Source: Lepidodermella squamata (taxonomy: Eukaryota > Gastrotricha). Taken from it: a stretch of DNA of 64,000 bases. The DNA is taken from NCBI GenBank assembly GCA_047495785.1, contig JBLDXI010000055.1:496001-560000 (forward strand). Direction: 5' to 3'. The translations under genes were made by a program, and so were the position numbers. Below, piece by piece: positions 23,801 to 35,574 of the stretch (its first letter is position 1; each line of letters opens with the position of its first letter). Below the pieces are notes generated by a model that did not search any database, was not told the origin of the DNA, and saw only the letters and a list, made by a program, of their open reading frames with translations.

Positions 23801-26800
23801 GGGTTCGGAGTGGGGCAGCGAGGTTGGAGGGACTGCTGAACACTCTTGGCTCGGGTGGTGCTGGCTCCTTTCTTTCGAGCTGTCCTCCAGCGCGCCCTTT
23901 GAATTGAACACGTTTTCGACATCGGCACAACGAGGCAACGAGTCGGTCGGCCACTGCGGGTTCCCATCTCCGGCCTCTTCGTCGATGGTGCACGAAATCT
24001 GCCGTTGTCCGACCAGGACGAACCCAGGGTCGCATTCGTACTCAGCGACTTCAAACGACCGCCGAACAGCGTAGCCGTGGGCGATATTGGGCGGGGCGCC
24101 GCATTCTAGCATCGCAGCAGTAGTTCCGTAGGCAGAATCGGTTTCATACTCAGTTTCATCCTCGTTCACAGTCGAAAATCCAGGCCGTTTCGTCGTATGT
24201 TTCGGCGATTTCCGACCAGAGGCTGTTCAATATTGAATTATTAATAGTTTATAATCGATTTTAAATCTCACCTTTATTCGCTAATTTACGCCACATTCGC
24301 GGCTTTTGACCAGCATCGCCAGCTTCTTCGACGTCCATCGGAGCGATTGAAAAGCAGTAAGGGACAGACGGCTTCCACTGACCAGCTTCGCAAGTCACCA
24401 CAGAAGGGCCTTCAAGTCTGAACCCTGGTTTGCATTCGACCAGGCGTTTCGAGCCTGGTACCAAGCCGAAACCGCTGACGACCAACGCGGCGGTTCCAGG
24501 GTCATTCGAAGTGGATGGCGCAAGATCCGGGCAAAGCGGCGAGGCTAAAAAATCAAGCAATTTGTTAGAAAGCGTGCATTTTTTAAGCAGTGATTTTAAG
24601 CGTTAATTTTGGCACCTACAGCTCTAAATGAAACAAGACCTCATTTTTATGACAAATTTTATTATGACACAAATCTTTCTTTATCCAAAGTTCGACCATA
24701 AAATATTAAACGAATGATATAATAATCGTAATACGAGTGATAATCGAGATTCTGCGGAGAAAGCTGACGGCGAATTTGGTGTTTAAAAAGCGCATTTTTC
24801 TTTAAAAGCTGGGCATTTTGTTAAAAAGCAGCGCTCTCGTCGATGCAAAATGACGTAAAAAATCTACGGTTATCGCAAAGCTAAAAGCATTTGATGGCAG
24901 TTAAGCTTTGAAACATGACATAATCTCCTCTCGGATGTTGCTGAGATAGGAGATTTGAGGTAACGATCGTGCGTTTTTTTTCTTCTATCAACTACTTGTG
25001 TTACTTATCAAAGCCTTATAAATGTTGTCCGATGTCAAATTAGGCGCCCGTTGGTACTGAAACCAAACAGGGCATAGGACGCGCTGCATTACATTGCCCT
25101 GTAGCGATTTGCAGTAGCGGCGGATGCAGGACGGCGCCGAGGCGTTCCAGTTACCGCCGTCAAGGCACTCGATCGCCGCCGCGCCTACCATCACGTAATC
25201 ATCGAGGCACTTGTAGCGAACCTGAATAGGCGCCCGCTCCGTGCCATTCAACGTCCGCCAGCCCGAGTGGGGCACCATAGGCGGCAAACCACACCGGCCT
25301 AACGGCTCATTCGACTCATCTGAATCGTCTAACAGTCTCACAACTTTCAATATCGAAAATGTTAAATTGCCTCAATCAACTCACCATTATCGATGTGCCC
25401 TCTTAGAATATACTGCCGCGGCTCGACGCTAGTTCCAAGGAAGAGGAAGCCACGTCGGCTCAGCTCGGACATGACCCTTGAAGACAGGTAGTTGCCCGTG
25501 TAACATTCGCCGATTCCGATGTCATTTCGGTAGGGCACAATGCCGGTCAACGCGCTATCGGCGTAGTAGATGCCGATGAAATCGCCGACTTCAACGCGAA
25601 TCTGTTCGGACGGCTGAACTTCGTACATGTGAATGCCCGGACGCGGTTGAACTTTGTTGGCACCAACCAATCGGAAAGCACCGTTCACTTCAGACTTCCT
25701 AAAAATCAGAAAAAAAACTGTTAAGAAGGATTCATTTTAAAATTAATGAACTATTAATTTAATTTAATTTAAATTAAATAATAAATTATTAATTATAAAA
25801 TAAATTAAATAATTAAATAATTGATAAAATTAATTAATTTCAATTTTAATTAAATTTAATTATTTTCTAGATTTTTCTAACCTCCACACGCTGACGAAGG
25901 CAACTATAGCACCATTAGCGGATGGCAATGCTCCGATTTCCCAGTGGTTGACGTAGCCAGCGCATGAAAAGAAAGCTGAGGGGCAAATCGCCATTTCAGG
26001 CGTGTTCGGCTCAACTAGTGGGCCGTTGCTGCTGATGGGCGATGAAGGTCCGGCGAAGCAGCCGTTGTCAACCGGAGGAGGTTCGTGCTCGCAAGATGGC
26101 GCAGATGACCACTGGGTGCCGATGCAAGTCACACGGCCTACGTTGACCACATCGGCGGTCAGGCCCATGCCAGCGGCTAATTGGAAACCAGGTATGCAGG
26201 CATATCGAACCCACTGGCCGTCAGCGTAAGGTCCGTCGTGCGGCTGGCCGTAGGAGTTCTCGACAATCTGCGAGTTGGCTACAACAGGCGGAGGTCCACA
26301 CTTGGAGTTGGCCACTGAAAGAAACAGCGGGATATTAGATCGTTATTAAACAAAATATTTGAGGTTAAATTATTGGAAAATTGCGAACTTGGCACGCATT
26401 TAGGAGCAGAAGACCAAAAGCCTTGTTGGCAAGTGACGACAGAATCGCCTTCAAGCTCGAAGCCTGTCTGACAGCGGTAGCGGACGCTGTGCCCGCGACC
26501 GACCAGCGGTTCCGAGAAAGCATTAGCGACAAAAGGCGGCGAGCCGCATCCTGAATAAGTTAGAAAAAGCGTGAATAGAAGCAGTAGTTAGAAAGTGTTA
26601 AGCAAAAGCATGCAAACCCGTGCATTTCGGCACACGTGACCAATTTCCGCTAGTCATGCACTGGATAACAGGTTCGCCAGACATTTGAAAGCCCGGCACG
26701 CATTCGACGGGGATTTTTGTTAGTACCGGATACCGTGGCTCGGCTTCTTCTTTCAACACGTTGTTATTGTTAGGGTCGAAATCTGACGTTATCGGCAGAA

Positions 26801-29800
26801 CAGGTTCGGGCATTTCAGCCGGTGATGAATTCGGGAAAATAGGGTCACGCATTATCGCATTCAAAATTGAAGGAGGCGAACCGCATGCAACCGATTTAAC
26901 AGCTTGAAAAGAAGGGGTAATAAGTTCAAGCAAGGCAACTTCATGCTATTTTTTTAAGGTGGGCATGCTAATACGGGTATCCCTGCCTACTTTTAACACA
27001 GGACGGTGGTATCGTCCACCGGCCTGATTTTCTCTCGCAAAAGACCACAGGAGGGCCGAGTAGGTCGAAATGAGGTTTGCAGTAGTAGAAAAGCAGTGAT
27101 GATGGGTGGTCCTTAAGGCGGCGGAATCTACCGTTTCGAACGAACGGCGGTGGCGAGATGCAATTACTACCAATGTAACCACCGTGGATCAACGCCGCTA
27201 AAACTAGCGATTTGTCAATTTGACACACGGGTGGCTGCGTCCAAATGCCATCTGGGGAGCAGTCTACGTAAGGGTGGCCTATCATTTGGAACCCAGGCAG
27301 GCATTCGAAACGGTACCGGGCCACGGAGACAGCCGGCATCAGCCGCCCGGTCTCGTCGGCCACGATAAAGCTACTAGACATGTTGGAGTAATAACCGCCG
27401 TCGTACAACGGAATCAAGTAACGACGTGAATTTTTCACAATAGGGGGTCGGTAAGCACAGTTAGGGTGGACGGCTATTATTAGTTAAGCGAAGCAGTAAA
27501 TTTGTTAGAGATTGTTAATATCGATAAAAAATGACTGAAAGTACCTTGACATGTTGGTAGCGTAGCTGGCCACAATCCATCCGGACCGCAGGTGATGAGA
27601 TTATTTCCGATAAGGGCAAAACCAGGTAGGCACTGGAACCGAGCTGCCGAAGATCCGCCAGGTCCATTGACCATCTCGTAGAATCCATTCGCGAACGGCG
27701 GTAGTGGGGCGCAGTTTTTCGAGGACGAAACGCCTCTCGGAACGGCTGAGTTAGCATTTCGGCTAGAGATATTCGGTTTGCAAGACGGGAGAGCGCTCCA
27801 AGCGCCGTTGTCGCAAAAAACATTTGGATCACCCTATTTATTTTAAATTTAAGGTGGACTTTCGAGATTTTCGGAAGGACTTACAGAAAGGTGATAGCCA
27901 GGCAAGCATGAAAATCTAGCACCAACACGGCCACCAATGTTGTCCAGGGCAGTTCGAACCGAGTTCGGAATTTGTGGAATCGGAGCGGAGCAACCTGAGC
28001 GGGGAAAAAATGTAGGTTAAAATTTCCGTCGAGAGTTGAGCAACAATCGCGGCTGAATTAGGAGCAGCAATCGTGTGCCCTTCAAACAATTTTGCATAAA
28101 CATAAGCATGCGCGATGTACGAACGATGCAGGTTATTTTTTCGGAGAAAATTTACAGTGATCTCCTAAGCATTGACGTTAATAACACAAGCAAAAAAAAC
28201 AAGCAGTGCTTAGCCATTCAAAAAACCCGTAATAACTAATAACTTTTAGGCGCCTTGAAAATTGAGAAAAATAAAAATGCAGATCATAATTAAATGGCAG
28301 AAAATCGAATAGAGATCGAAAAACTACCTTGTTGCTCGCAGGTGGGCAATCGATTAGGTGACCATTTGCCTTTGCTGCATCGCACAATAGGTACGACACC
28401 CTTCGGCATGGCGTAGCCTTCCGAACAAACCAAAACCGCTGCAGCCGCCGCACCGCTGGTAATCAGGTGATAGGAACCACCCTCAAAAGTTGGCAAATCC
28501 GGGCAAGCTAGCTCAGTAGTTGTCATAGCAGTAGTCGTTGTTGTCGTAGTCGTTGTAGTCGTAGTCGTTGACCGGCTAGTTGGTATGACATCCCGCATCG
28601 GTACTACAGCAGGGAAGGGCGGGATATTCAGCGGCAAAGTTATGTTCATCATTTCCTGTTCCTTGTTCGGAACAAGTTCGCAACGAGGTGCCTCCGGCTC
28701 CCAATCTCCGGTCGCGTTGTTGCAAGACAAAATGCCAGCAGTACCGCCATTGGCGTACATTCGCCGATTGACAAGGCAAATGTATCGAATTCTCGTCGGG
28801 TTCGACTGTGTACCGGCTATAACTGCAAATTTAGCCCCGTCGACGAATGGTGGCGGCTTGCATGTCTGCTTCGTAGGTTTAGGGATAGGTTCACACCTCG
28901 GTACTGTTGTCCATTGTTCGCCTGGTAGACAATCGGCGACTGGGGGTCCGAACAGTACAAACCCGGGCTTACAAACGAATCGAATCGAACGAACAGCGCC
29001 GTTGTGCTGGGGAGACGGTACAGCTAGGAAGTAGCCGTTGAGAAAATGAGGCATTTTCCAACAAACAGCTTCAGCTGGTGTTGTAGTCGGCATTTGATCA
29101 TTCAGGCCTCGGGGTAGCATAGGCAACGGGGCTCGAGATGGCGGAACAGGCCGCGGCGGGATTTCAGCCTGGCTAGGACGGGGTAGCGCCCACTCTGGGT
29201 TGTATTCCTCAGCGAAAAATTGAGGTGGAGTGACTACGATTGCTTCCTTCTCCTTAACGCATCGAGGCGGGGCGGCCCACATGTTGCCAGGTAGGCATTT
29301 TACATCGACAGAGCCAACTGGCTGGTAGCCGGATAAGCAGTGATAGCGAATTAGCTGGGGGTAACGGCGAGTCCCTCGAATCACCTGATAAACCGCGTTT
29401 CTAACCACCGGCATACGCGTCGTGCAGATAGCATTTTCTGGCGTGGTAGACTTCGTAATTTTCGAAGTTGTAGTACTAGTTGTCGTAGTTTTAGCTGATG
29501 TCGTCGTGGTAGATGCGGTTGTAGTCGTTGGAGTTGTTTTCGGAGCAGGAGTTGTCGATTTTGGGACGAAAATACAGTAAGGAGGCTCGGACCAATAGCC
29601 GGACTTGGAACAGCTTATAACCGATTGGCCGACTATTTTCAGCGGGGAATTACACTCGTATCGCACAGATGACTGCGATATCTTCTCCGCACGCGCATGA
29701 ATGACGATCGGTTCCGGTCCACATTCGGAATATTCATCTAGAGATCAATAGACTTGAGATAAAATTGAGGTGGGATTAGCGCAAACTTACATGGAGAATC

Positions 29801-32800
29801 GTCCATCTGAGAGTTGAAAGCGTCGTTCATCGGCGGCATTTCTTCCCTAATAAATTCATCCTCAGCAGATTTTGAGTTGGGTACACATTTTGGGGGCGGG
29901 GCAGTTGGATCCAGTTTGCGCCAGCCTCCACTCACACAGCGAATCCGGCTATCCCCCTTAATAGTGTAACCCTTTCTCTGGCAGTGATATTCAATTTCTA
30001 ACGGGTTCTCGATTGAGCCTTCCAGCAGCCAGATATGCGCGTCTGAAATAGTCGGCGGCTGCTTGCATTTTCGAACAACCGGAGGCGGGACTGGCTCAAC
30101 GGGCACAAGGTGTCTCGGGGCGTCGGACGGGCTCCGTTGCAGAATTGGGACAAATCCGAATGGTTTGCCTTGACGAGTTGTAGTGGTAGTGGTTGTAGTA
30201 GCAATTGAAATTGTAGTAGCTGTATCAAGAGGCAGGCATTTCGGCGGTTCGGCATCAACGGCTCGTGACCGCCAAGAGCCGTCAATGCAATACAGCGTGT
30301 GATTTCCGACCAGGCGATAGCCAACATGGCAGTCGTATTGAATAATTCTAGGCTCGCCGGGTATTTCAGGTAGTGGGAATATCACTGAATTAGGGACACT
30401 GGGAGGTGTGCCACAGTGCCTGAGACGGCCATCTGAATAAAAAATGATTAGGTTAGATTTAATTTTTTGTAACTTGACGAACTGTCTGGCCGACATAGCG
30501 GCGGGGCAGGCGTCCAAATGCCGTCGTTCCGGCATTCAATTTCAACAGGGCCGGTCGGTTCGAAGCCGTTGTAGCAGACGTAGCGGATTCGAACGACCTC
30601 GGACATTTTGTCGCCGGCTAGGATGTGAAAGCGGGCGTTAGCGACGGCCGGGATCATTTCGCACGACGATGATTTGTACGACGATTGCGACATCAAACCG
30701 TCGGCGAGATTATTAGCGCGATCGTTACCATCAGTTTCAGAAGCTGTTTATTTGTTTTTAGCATGCGAGGATGCGTTAACAAAAGTAACAAAAAAAAAGC
30801 AAGCAGGTGCATTCATTCTTTTTACATGCTGAGGGTATCAAAAATAAAAGGTGCGATTTTGAAGGAGAAGGAGGTGCGAAACTAAAAATAAAACTACAGG
30901 GAGATATAAGCCTATCACCGTTTTACGCGAAGGGAAAGAATCTGATTAGTATACCTCCAGGTGTTAGACGCCATGTTGATCGTGTAGGTCCGAAACCGGG
31001 AAAATTCCCTAAGAATGGGAAGCTGCCTGAAAGCATCCCTCCCCCGAATGACTGACCTCCAAAAGACGAAGCAACAGCAGCTGAAAATACGAATGCATTC
31101 AAAAAACAATCAATTCAAATTTTTTCGAAACAAACCGGCATCTCCATCAACGAAAGGCAGAGTCTGGCCCGGGAACATACCGATACCACCTCCAACGTTA
31201 ACACCGCCAGATGCAGACCCGCTTCGAGCATTTGCTGCGACAACGCCACCAGGGAACCCGTTTCCGAAACCGGGGAAACCAGCCGATCCGCCGAAACCAT
31301 TCATTGGTGGAATAGCAGCAGCCATTGCCGGAAGGCCAGATCGAGAGCCAGGCTGTTCGAGAGCCTCTCCAATGACACCGTTAGCTTGAACAGATCGAAC
31401 ACCAGGGAAGACGCCGCCATTCGGGAGGCTGCCTGAAATAACACCCCCTGGGACCACGGCCAAGCCTCCACCTAATCCATTACCCTGACCATGACCGCCA
31501 TGGCCGCCGTGACCGCGTCCACCTGGAATGATACGCTGCACTGTTGGAATGATCGGCGGAAGCATGCTGGGGAAAACAGGCGGTTGAAACACGTTGATTT
31601 CCTGTTGCGGAGGCTGATGGCTGAAGTGAGGCATCTGGCTCGGGAAAACAGGGAAATTAGGCCGGTTGACGATAGAAATGATCGGGGTTGGGTTGATCGG
31701 TTGGCAAAGCGGCACAACAGCCGGCTGCCATGTCGCGCAGTCCTTACTCCTGACACAGGTGAGGCGAACAGGTCCGACCAGGTTGTAGCCGTCATTACAG
31801 CAGTATTCAACCGAAAGAGGCCAGCTTCCGAGTTGAAGAATCGCACGCCACGTACCGTAGACGACGCCCGGTGGCTGACCGCAATATTCCTCGGGCACCG
31901 TTTGATTGGCGCATTTCGGCGGGCGAGACCAAAGTGAGGAAATACATGACACTATCGGGTCGCCTTCGAGCTGGAAGCCCGACAAACATTCGTACTGAAC
32001 ACTGGTAGGTTGGCCGTTCTTGGATGCGATGATTTTGGTCTGAGAGTTGGCCACTGTTGGAATGGGGCCGCATAGTGCAGTACACACCGGCCTGGGCTCC
32101 CAGTCGGAACCGCGGCAGTAGATCGTGGCCTGGCCAATGAGCTCGTAACCAGACAAGCACTTGTAAGTCGCGTATTTCACAGTTGTATTTCCATTGAAAT
32201 CGCCCGAGTCTGTTGTGGCACCGTTAGCGATCGAAGGAGCAGCAGGGCACTTGACAGAAGCTATAAAAGTATGATATTATGAAAGCTGATTGCTGAATTT
32301 GCAATGACTTACGAGGAATCGGTTGGCAAGTTGGTGCACCCGGAGACCAGACACCGTTGGCACAACGAAGAACAGGAGATCCAACGAGGCCGAAACCTGC
32401 GTCACACTCGAACCGAACAGCGACTGGTAAAGCATCAGTGCCCTGGATGACAAAACGGCGGGCATATGCGACACCTGGTGCGGGGCCACAGTCAGCCATG
32501 CAAGTCGGCAGGGTGGACCAGGTGTTCGGCGCCACGCAGGAAACGACCGGGCTTCCGATGAGACGGTAGCCGTTATTGCAGGTGATTGTCGCTTGCTTGG
32601 TCGAAGCGCTTTCCAACAGCTCGACACGGGCATTTTCAACTCGAGGCGTGTTAGGACAGGCCGCTGAAATCAAAACAAATTTAGAGATGAAATCTTTGGA
32701 AAATTTTCTTATTACGTCGGCAACGAGGAAGAGGGGTCTGCCAGGCACCATCGACGCACGGAACAACGTTGTTACCAACGAGCTCATAGCCAGTGTTGCA

Positions 32801-35574
32801 GGCATAGGTGGTTGGGTCGTAGCCCTGAGGGTCGAAGTCAACAATTGAACCTTGCTCGATTTGCGGCGCGCTGGGACACGGATCCGTTGTGCGACCAAGG
32901 GCGCATTTCATCGCCGTCATTCCGTTCGGGACGCAATACGACTTCCCGGTATTGCCGGCGGGCAAGCACTGAGCAGTGCCTTTGCATTGGAAAGTCGCAG
33001 CGCAGATCTTGCAATCGTCGATTTTTTCAATGGTCGAACAGCCCCATTTGCGGAAAGACCGGCGGTTCTGTTCACGACGCAGTTCAGCCGAGCTCGAGAA
33101 CAAAATGCATGTGCCTTGACGGAACGGGTTCGAATACGTGAAAGAAATGCATGATTGGGTGTAACGGCACGCCAATTCGCAGTCAGCTGCGGTTTGCAAC
33201 TCAGGGCCGAGCGGCAAAGTGTTACCATCAAACGCCAAATCGAATCCTTCACCGTCAGATAGCAGCTTGGTATCGCAGTCAGCTTAAAAAATTAACAATT
33301 ATTTTTAAGGAGGGCTTTTCAAAATCGATTTACCCTTGCAAAGCTTGACCATTGAGCGCACATTTGGAGTGAAATGAACCTCAGTACTGACGTAAGAGAA
33401 AGTGCGGCAAGTTTGCTTTGATGAGTCGAAAGTAACTGCGTAACAGTTGGGTTGATCGCGGCAGAACTGCCAGCAAGCATTTTCTGTCGTAGCGCCAGCA
33501 ACAACGGTGTTGATACCGCTGAATGTTACCTCGTTCAGCGTTTGCTCAGGACAATCGGCTTTTTAAATAAAAAGAGACATTTTTTAGAATGTTGTTTGTC
33601 TGTCGGCAAATAGTACGAAAGCCATTTAATCGAGAGAAAAATAAAACGCGGCGCCAAATGTGTAATTGACCCCAAAATTAGCGCGCATTATCTCGGTATA
33701 ATAAAAAGATGGGTCATCTCTCAGTGTAAAAACGCGCTTGTTTTGTTGAGCGTAAAAACGTACTCGTTCCAACGTATATCTGTAACAGCGGCAATAGACG
33801 GCGGCGAGAATTTGGGTCCACTGAAATAGGTGTTCCAGCCACGGCGTTGATATCTTCCACGTTGATATCGGCGACTTGAGCCACGTACAAATCAGACGCG
33901 CGTTGGCTGCTTGGCAGATTCGATGAATCATACATGTAAACAGCGCCTTCGGTTGTCGTGCGCTTGTACAGGATACCGAACACATCGCCAGCCTGAACGT
34001 CGAAACGCTCCTGCGCTGGTACTAGGTATTGAACTGTGGGCTGTGTTCTCTTCACAGTGATCTGATTGAAGCCAACAAGGCGGTAGTTGTTATCGCCACT
34101 CGGACGCCAAACGCTGAGATAAACAGGCGTGTTCCCGGAAACTGGGTTCGCTAAGAAAACCCATCGCAAGAGCGATCCTGAGCATTTAATCGGGTTGTTC
34201 GGAAATAAAATCAGCTGTGTTTCCCTAAACGAATTTTGGCTTGTTTGCGTGTCCGCTGAAAACGGCTGGCCCCAGACGCAGTCGAAAGCTGAAATAAGGT
34301 CATAAAATAAATCGGTACAACGCCTAAAATGGGAAATTACTTGAAATAGAAGTTGGGGGACGCTCCTCAGCTAAAATTTGGATATCGAGCGGGTCATGCT
34401 GCAATTCCGCTGTAATAAAGAATAACTAAAAAAAACTCGAAATCTCAAAAATTCCGAAAAAATTACCGAAGCGTTTAGGCGACTGTTGGATAATGGGGCG
34501 ATTCGGCGAGCAAATGGGCGGAGTTGACCATTGTCCATCAAGCATACATGTAACTACTGACGGGCCCATCAAATCGTAGCCTAGCATGCAGCTGTAGGTG
34601 ATCTCACTGCCAGCGCTCAAAGTGTGGCCGTAAGGAATGATAGCCTCACCGGCGATAACGGCGGGCGGGGCTCCGCACAGGCCTTGATGACCACCAAACA
34701 GATCTTCATCTGATGAGCACAAGCCCTGCGTAACTTTAATGTCATCAACAGCTACATAAAAATCTTGGCCGCCAGCTCCGTTTCGGGCTTCAATAGCAAT
34801 CTAGAAATATTTCAATGCAAATGACTATGCACTAATCTAGTTCGAAATAACTAAAAAGAAATTATACCCTGAAAGGCAGATTATTCGCGTGGAATGTACG
34901 TTGAACGTTAGTCCAATAGCTGCCGAAGGATGAGAAAGATAAATTTGCGAGGATAGTTGAAATCGGGTCAGCGCCATAAGAGTCCTGGATGATGTAGAAA
35001 GCCAAACTTCCCGAATTGCTGTTATTTTTAGCCGCCGACGACTGGCGCATCAACGAGTAAGCGTTGAAGCAACATAGCGTTGACGAGCAATTTATGGGAC
35101 CGGTAGTCAGTGCTGTTTCAACACGAGTCAGCGAGGCAGGTGCGCCGCCGCTCGCGAATAGCAGCGTACCATCAGCTGCATCTTTCGTATGGTCGTAAAG
35201 TATGGTCGAGTTTGACAAAATAACAGCCTGCCGCCGGAACCAGCGCAGGTCGCTTTCGTCGTCACGGTTCGGCGCTTCACCATCAGGTTCAACCAGTTCG
35301 AAATCGCAGGCACCGGATTCGAACGTACATTCATAGACAGATGACTGCTGTGTTTCGGTGGGTACAAATGACACGTCACTTGCTGACGTTTCTACCGCGC
35401 TGTTGTCCGGAACGAGAAAATCATCGAGCGAGATTTGACCTAGTACTAAAGGTGAGGAGGGAGAGAGGAAAAAGTAATCACAGCGGTCATTATATTTCGT
35501 GGCGGTCATTAAAACTAACCGGCTCGACAGCTAACGGCGCTTAATAATAAAAATGAAGCTATGACTAGCTTCAT
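17818..35574 (-). CDS. Giant type I membrane protein: MAM, PAN, ~30 CCP domains and seven copies of an unnamed module
   Basis: A signal peptide (MKLVIASFLLLSAVSC, exon 35574-35520) opens the gene and a transmembrane helix with tail RRRRSRSWYPNAR closes it at 17818. In order: a MAM domain (35439 to about 34745; ESGACDFE, VDDI), CCP, one unnamed module, two PAN/apple domains (about 33560-33330, 33285-33010), about six CCPs, a Gly/Pro-rich linker (31660-30955), a long CCP run with Thr-rich mucin-like linkers (30740-26300), six more modules mixed with CCPs (26080-18620), then EB/EGF-like Cys-rich repeats (18610-18160). CCPs show the usual four Cys, with YxCxxGYxLxG and GxW. A stop at 30923 ends the frame if intron 30954-30744 is retained; splicing it keeps one frame, and no signal peptide is seen for a separate second gene, so I favour one gene. 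Extracellular adhesion or recognition is inferred. Confidence 0.7.
18620..34290 (-). repeat. Seven dispersed copies of a ~150-residue module in the giant CCP protein
   Basis: Approximate positions, all on the - strand: 34285-33790, 26070-25390 (split by an intron at about 25870-25696), 23855-23310, 21675-21085, 20850-20300, 20012-19490 and 19325-18620. Each begins with a conserved Cys, has C(T/S/D)G followed by W(I/R/K)F(L/Y)S, then VWR or IWR, then LVG(A/T/S)N, then a hydrophobic GD(V/F)(I/V)G(I/V/W)(H/Y)Y, and most end in an Ala/Pro-rich stretch. The copies are far diverged in sequence, so this is an old internal expansion. Confidence 0.75.
25735..25865. repeat. A/T-only low-complexity intron
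   Basis: About 130 bases made of little but TTAA, AATTAAAT and TTAATTT words, inside the intron that splits the second module copy. Similar AT-only introns occur at 11170-11300 and 22565-22655. Confidence 0.6.

Noticed and set aside
30923-30925. Stop codon as the end of a separate secreted gene
   Set aside because: Possible, but a phase-compatible donor at 30955 and acceptor at 30743 restore one frame, and the following part has no signal peptide of its own. Kept as a finding rather than a gene boundary.
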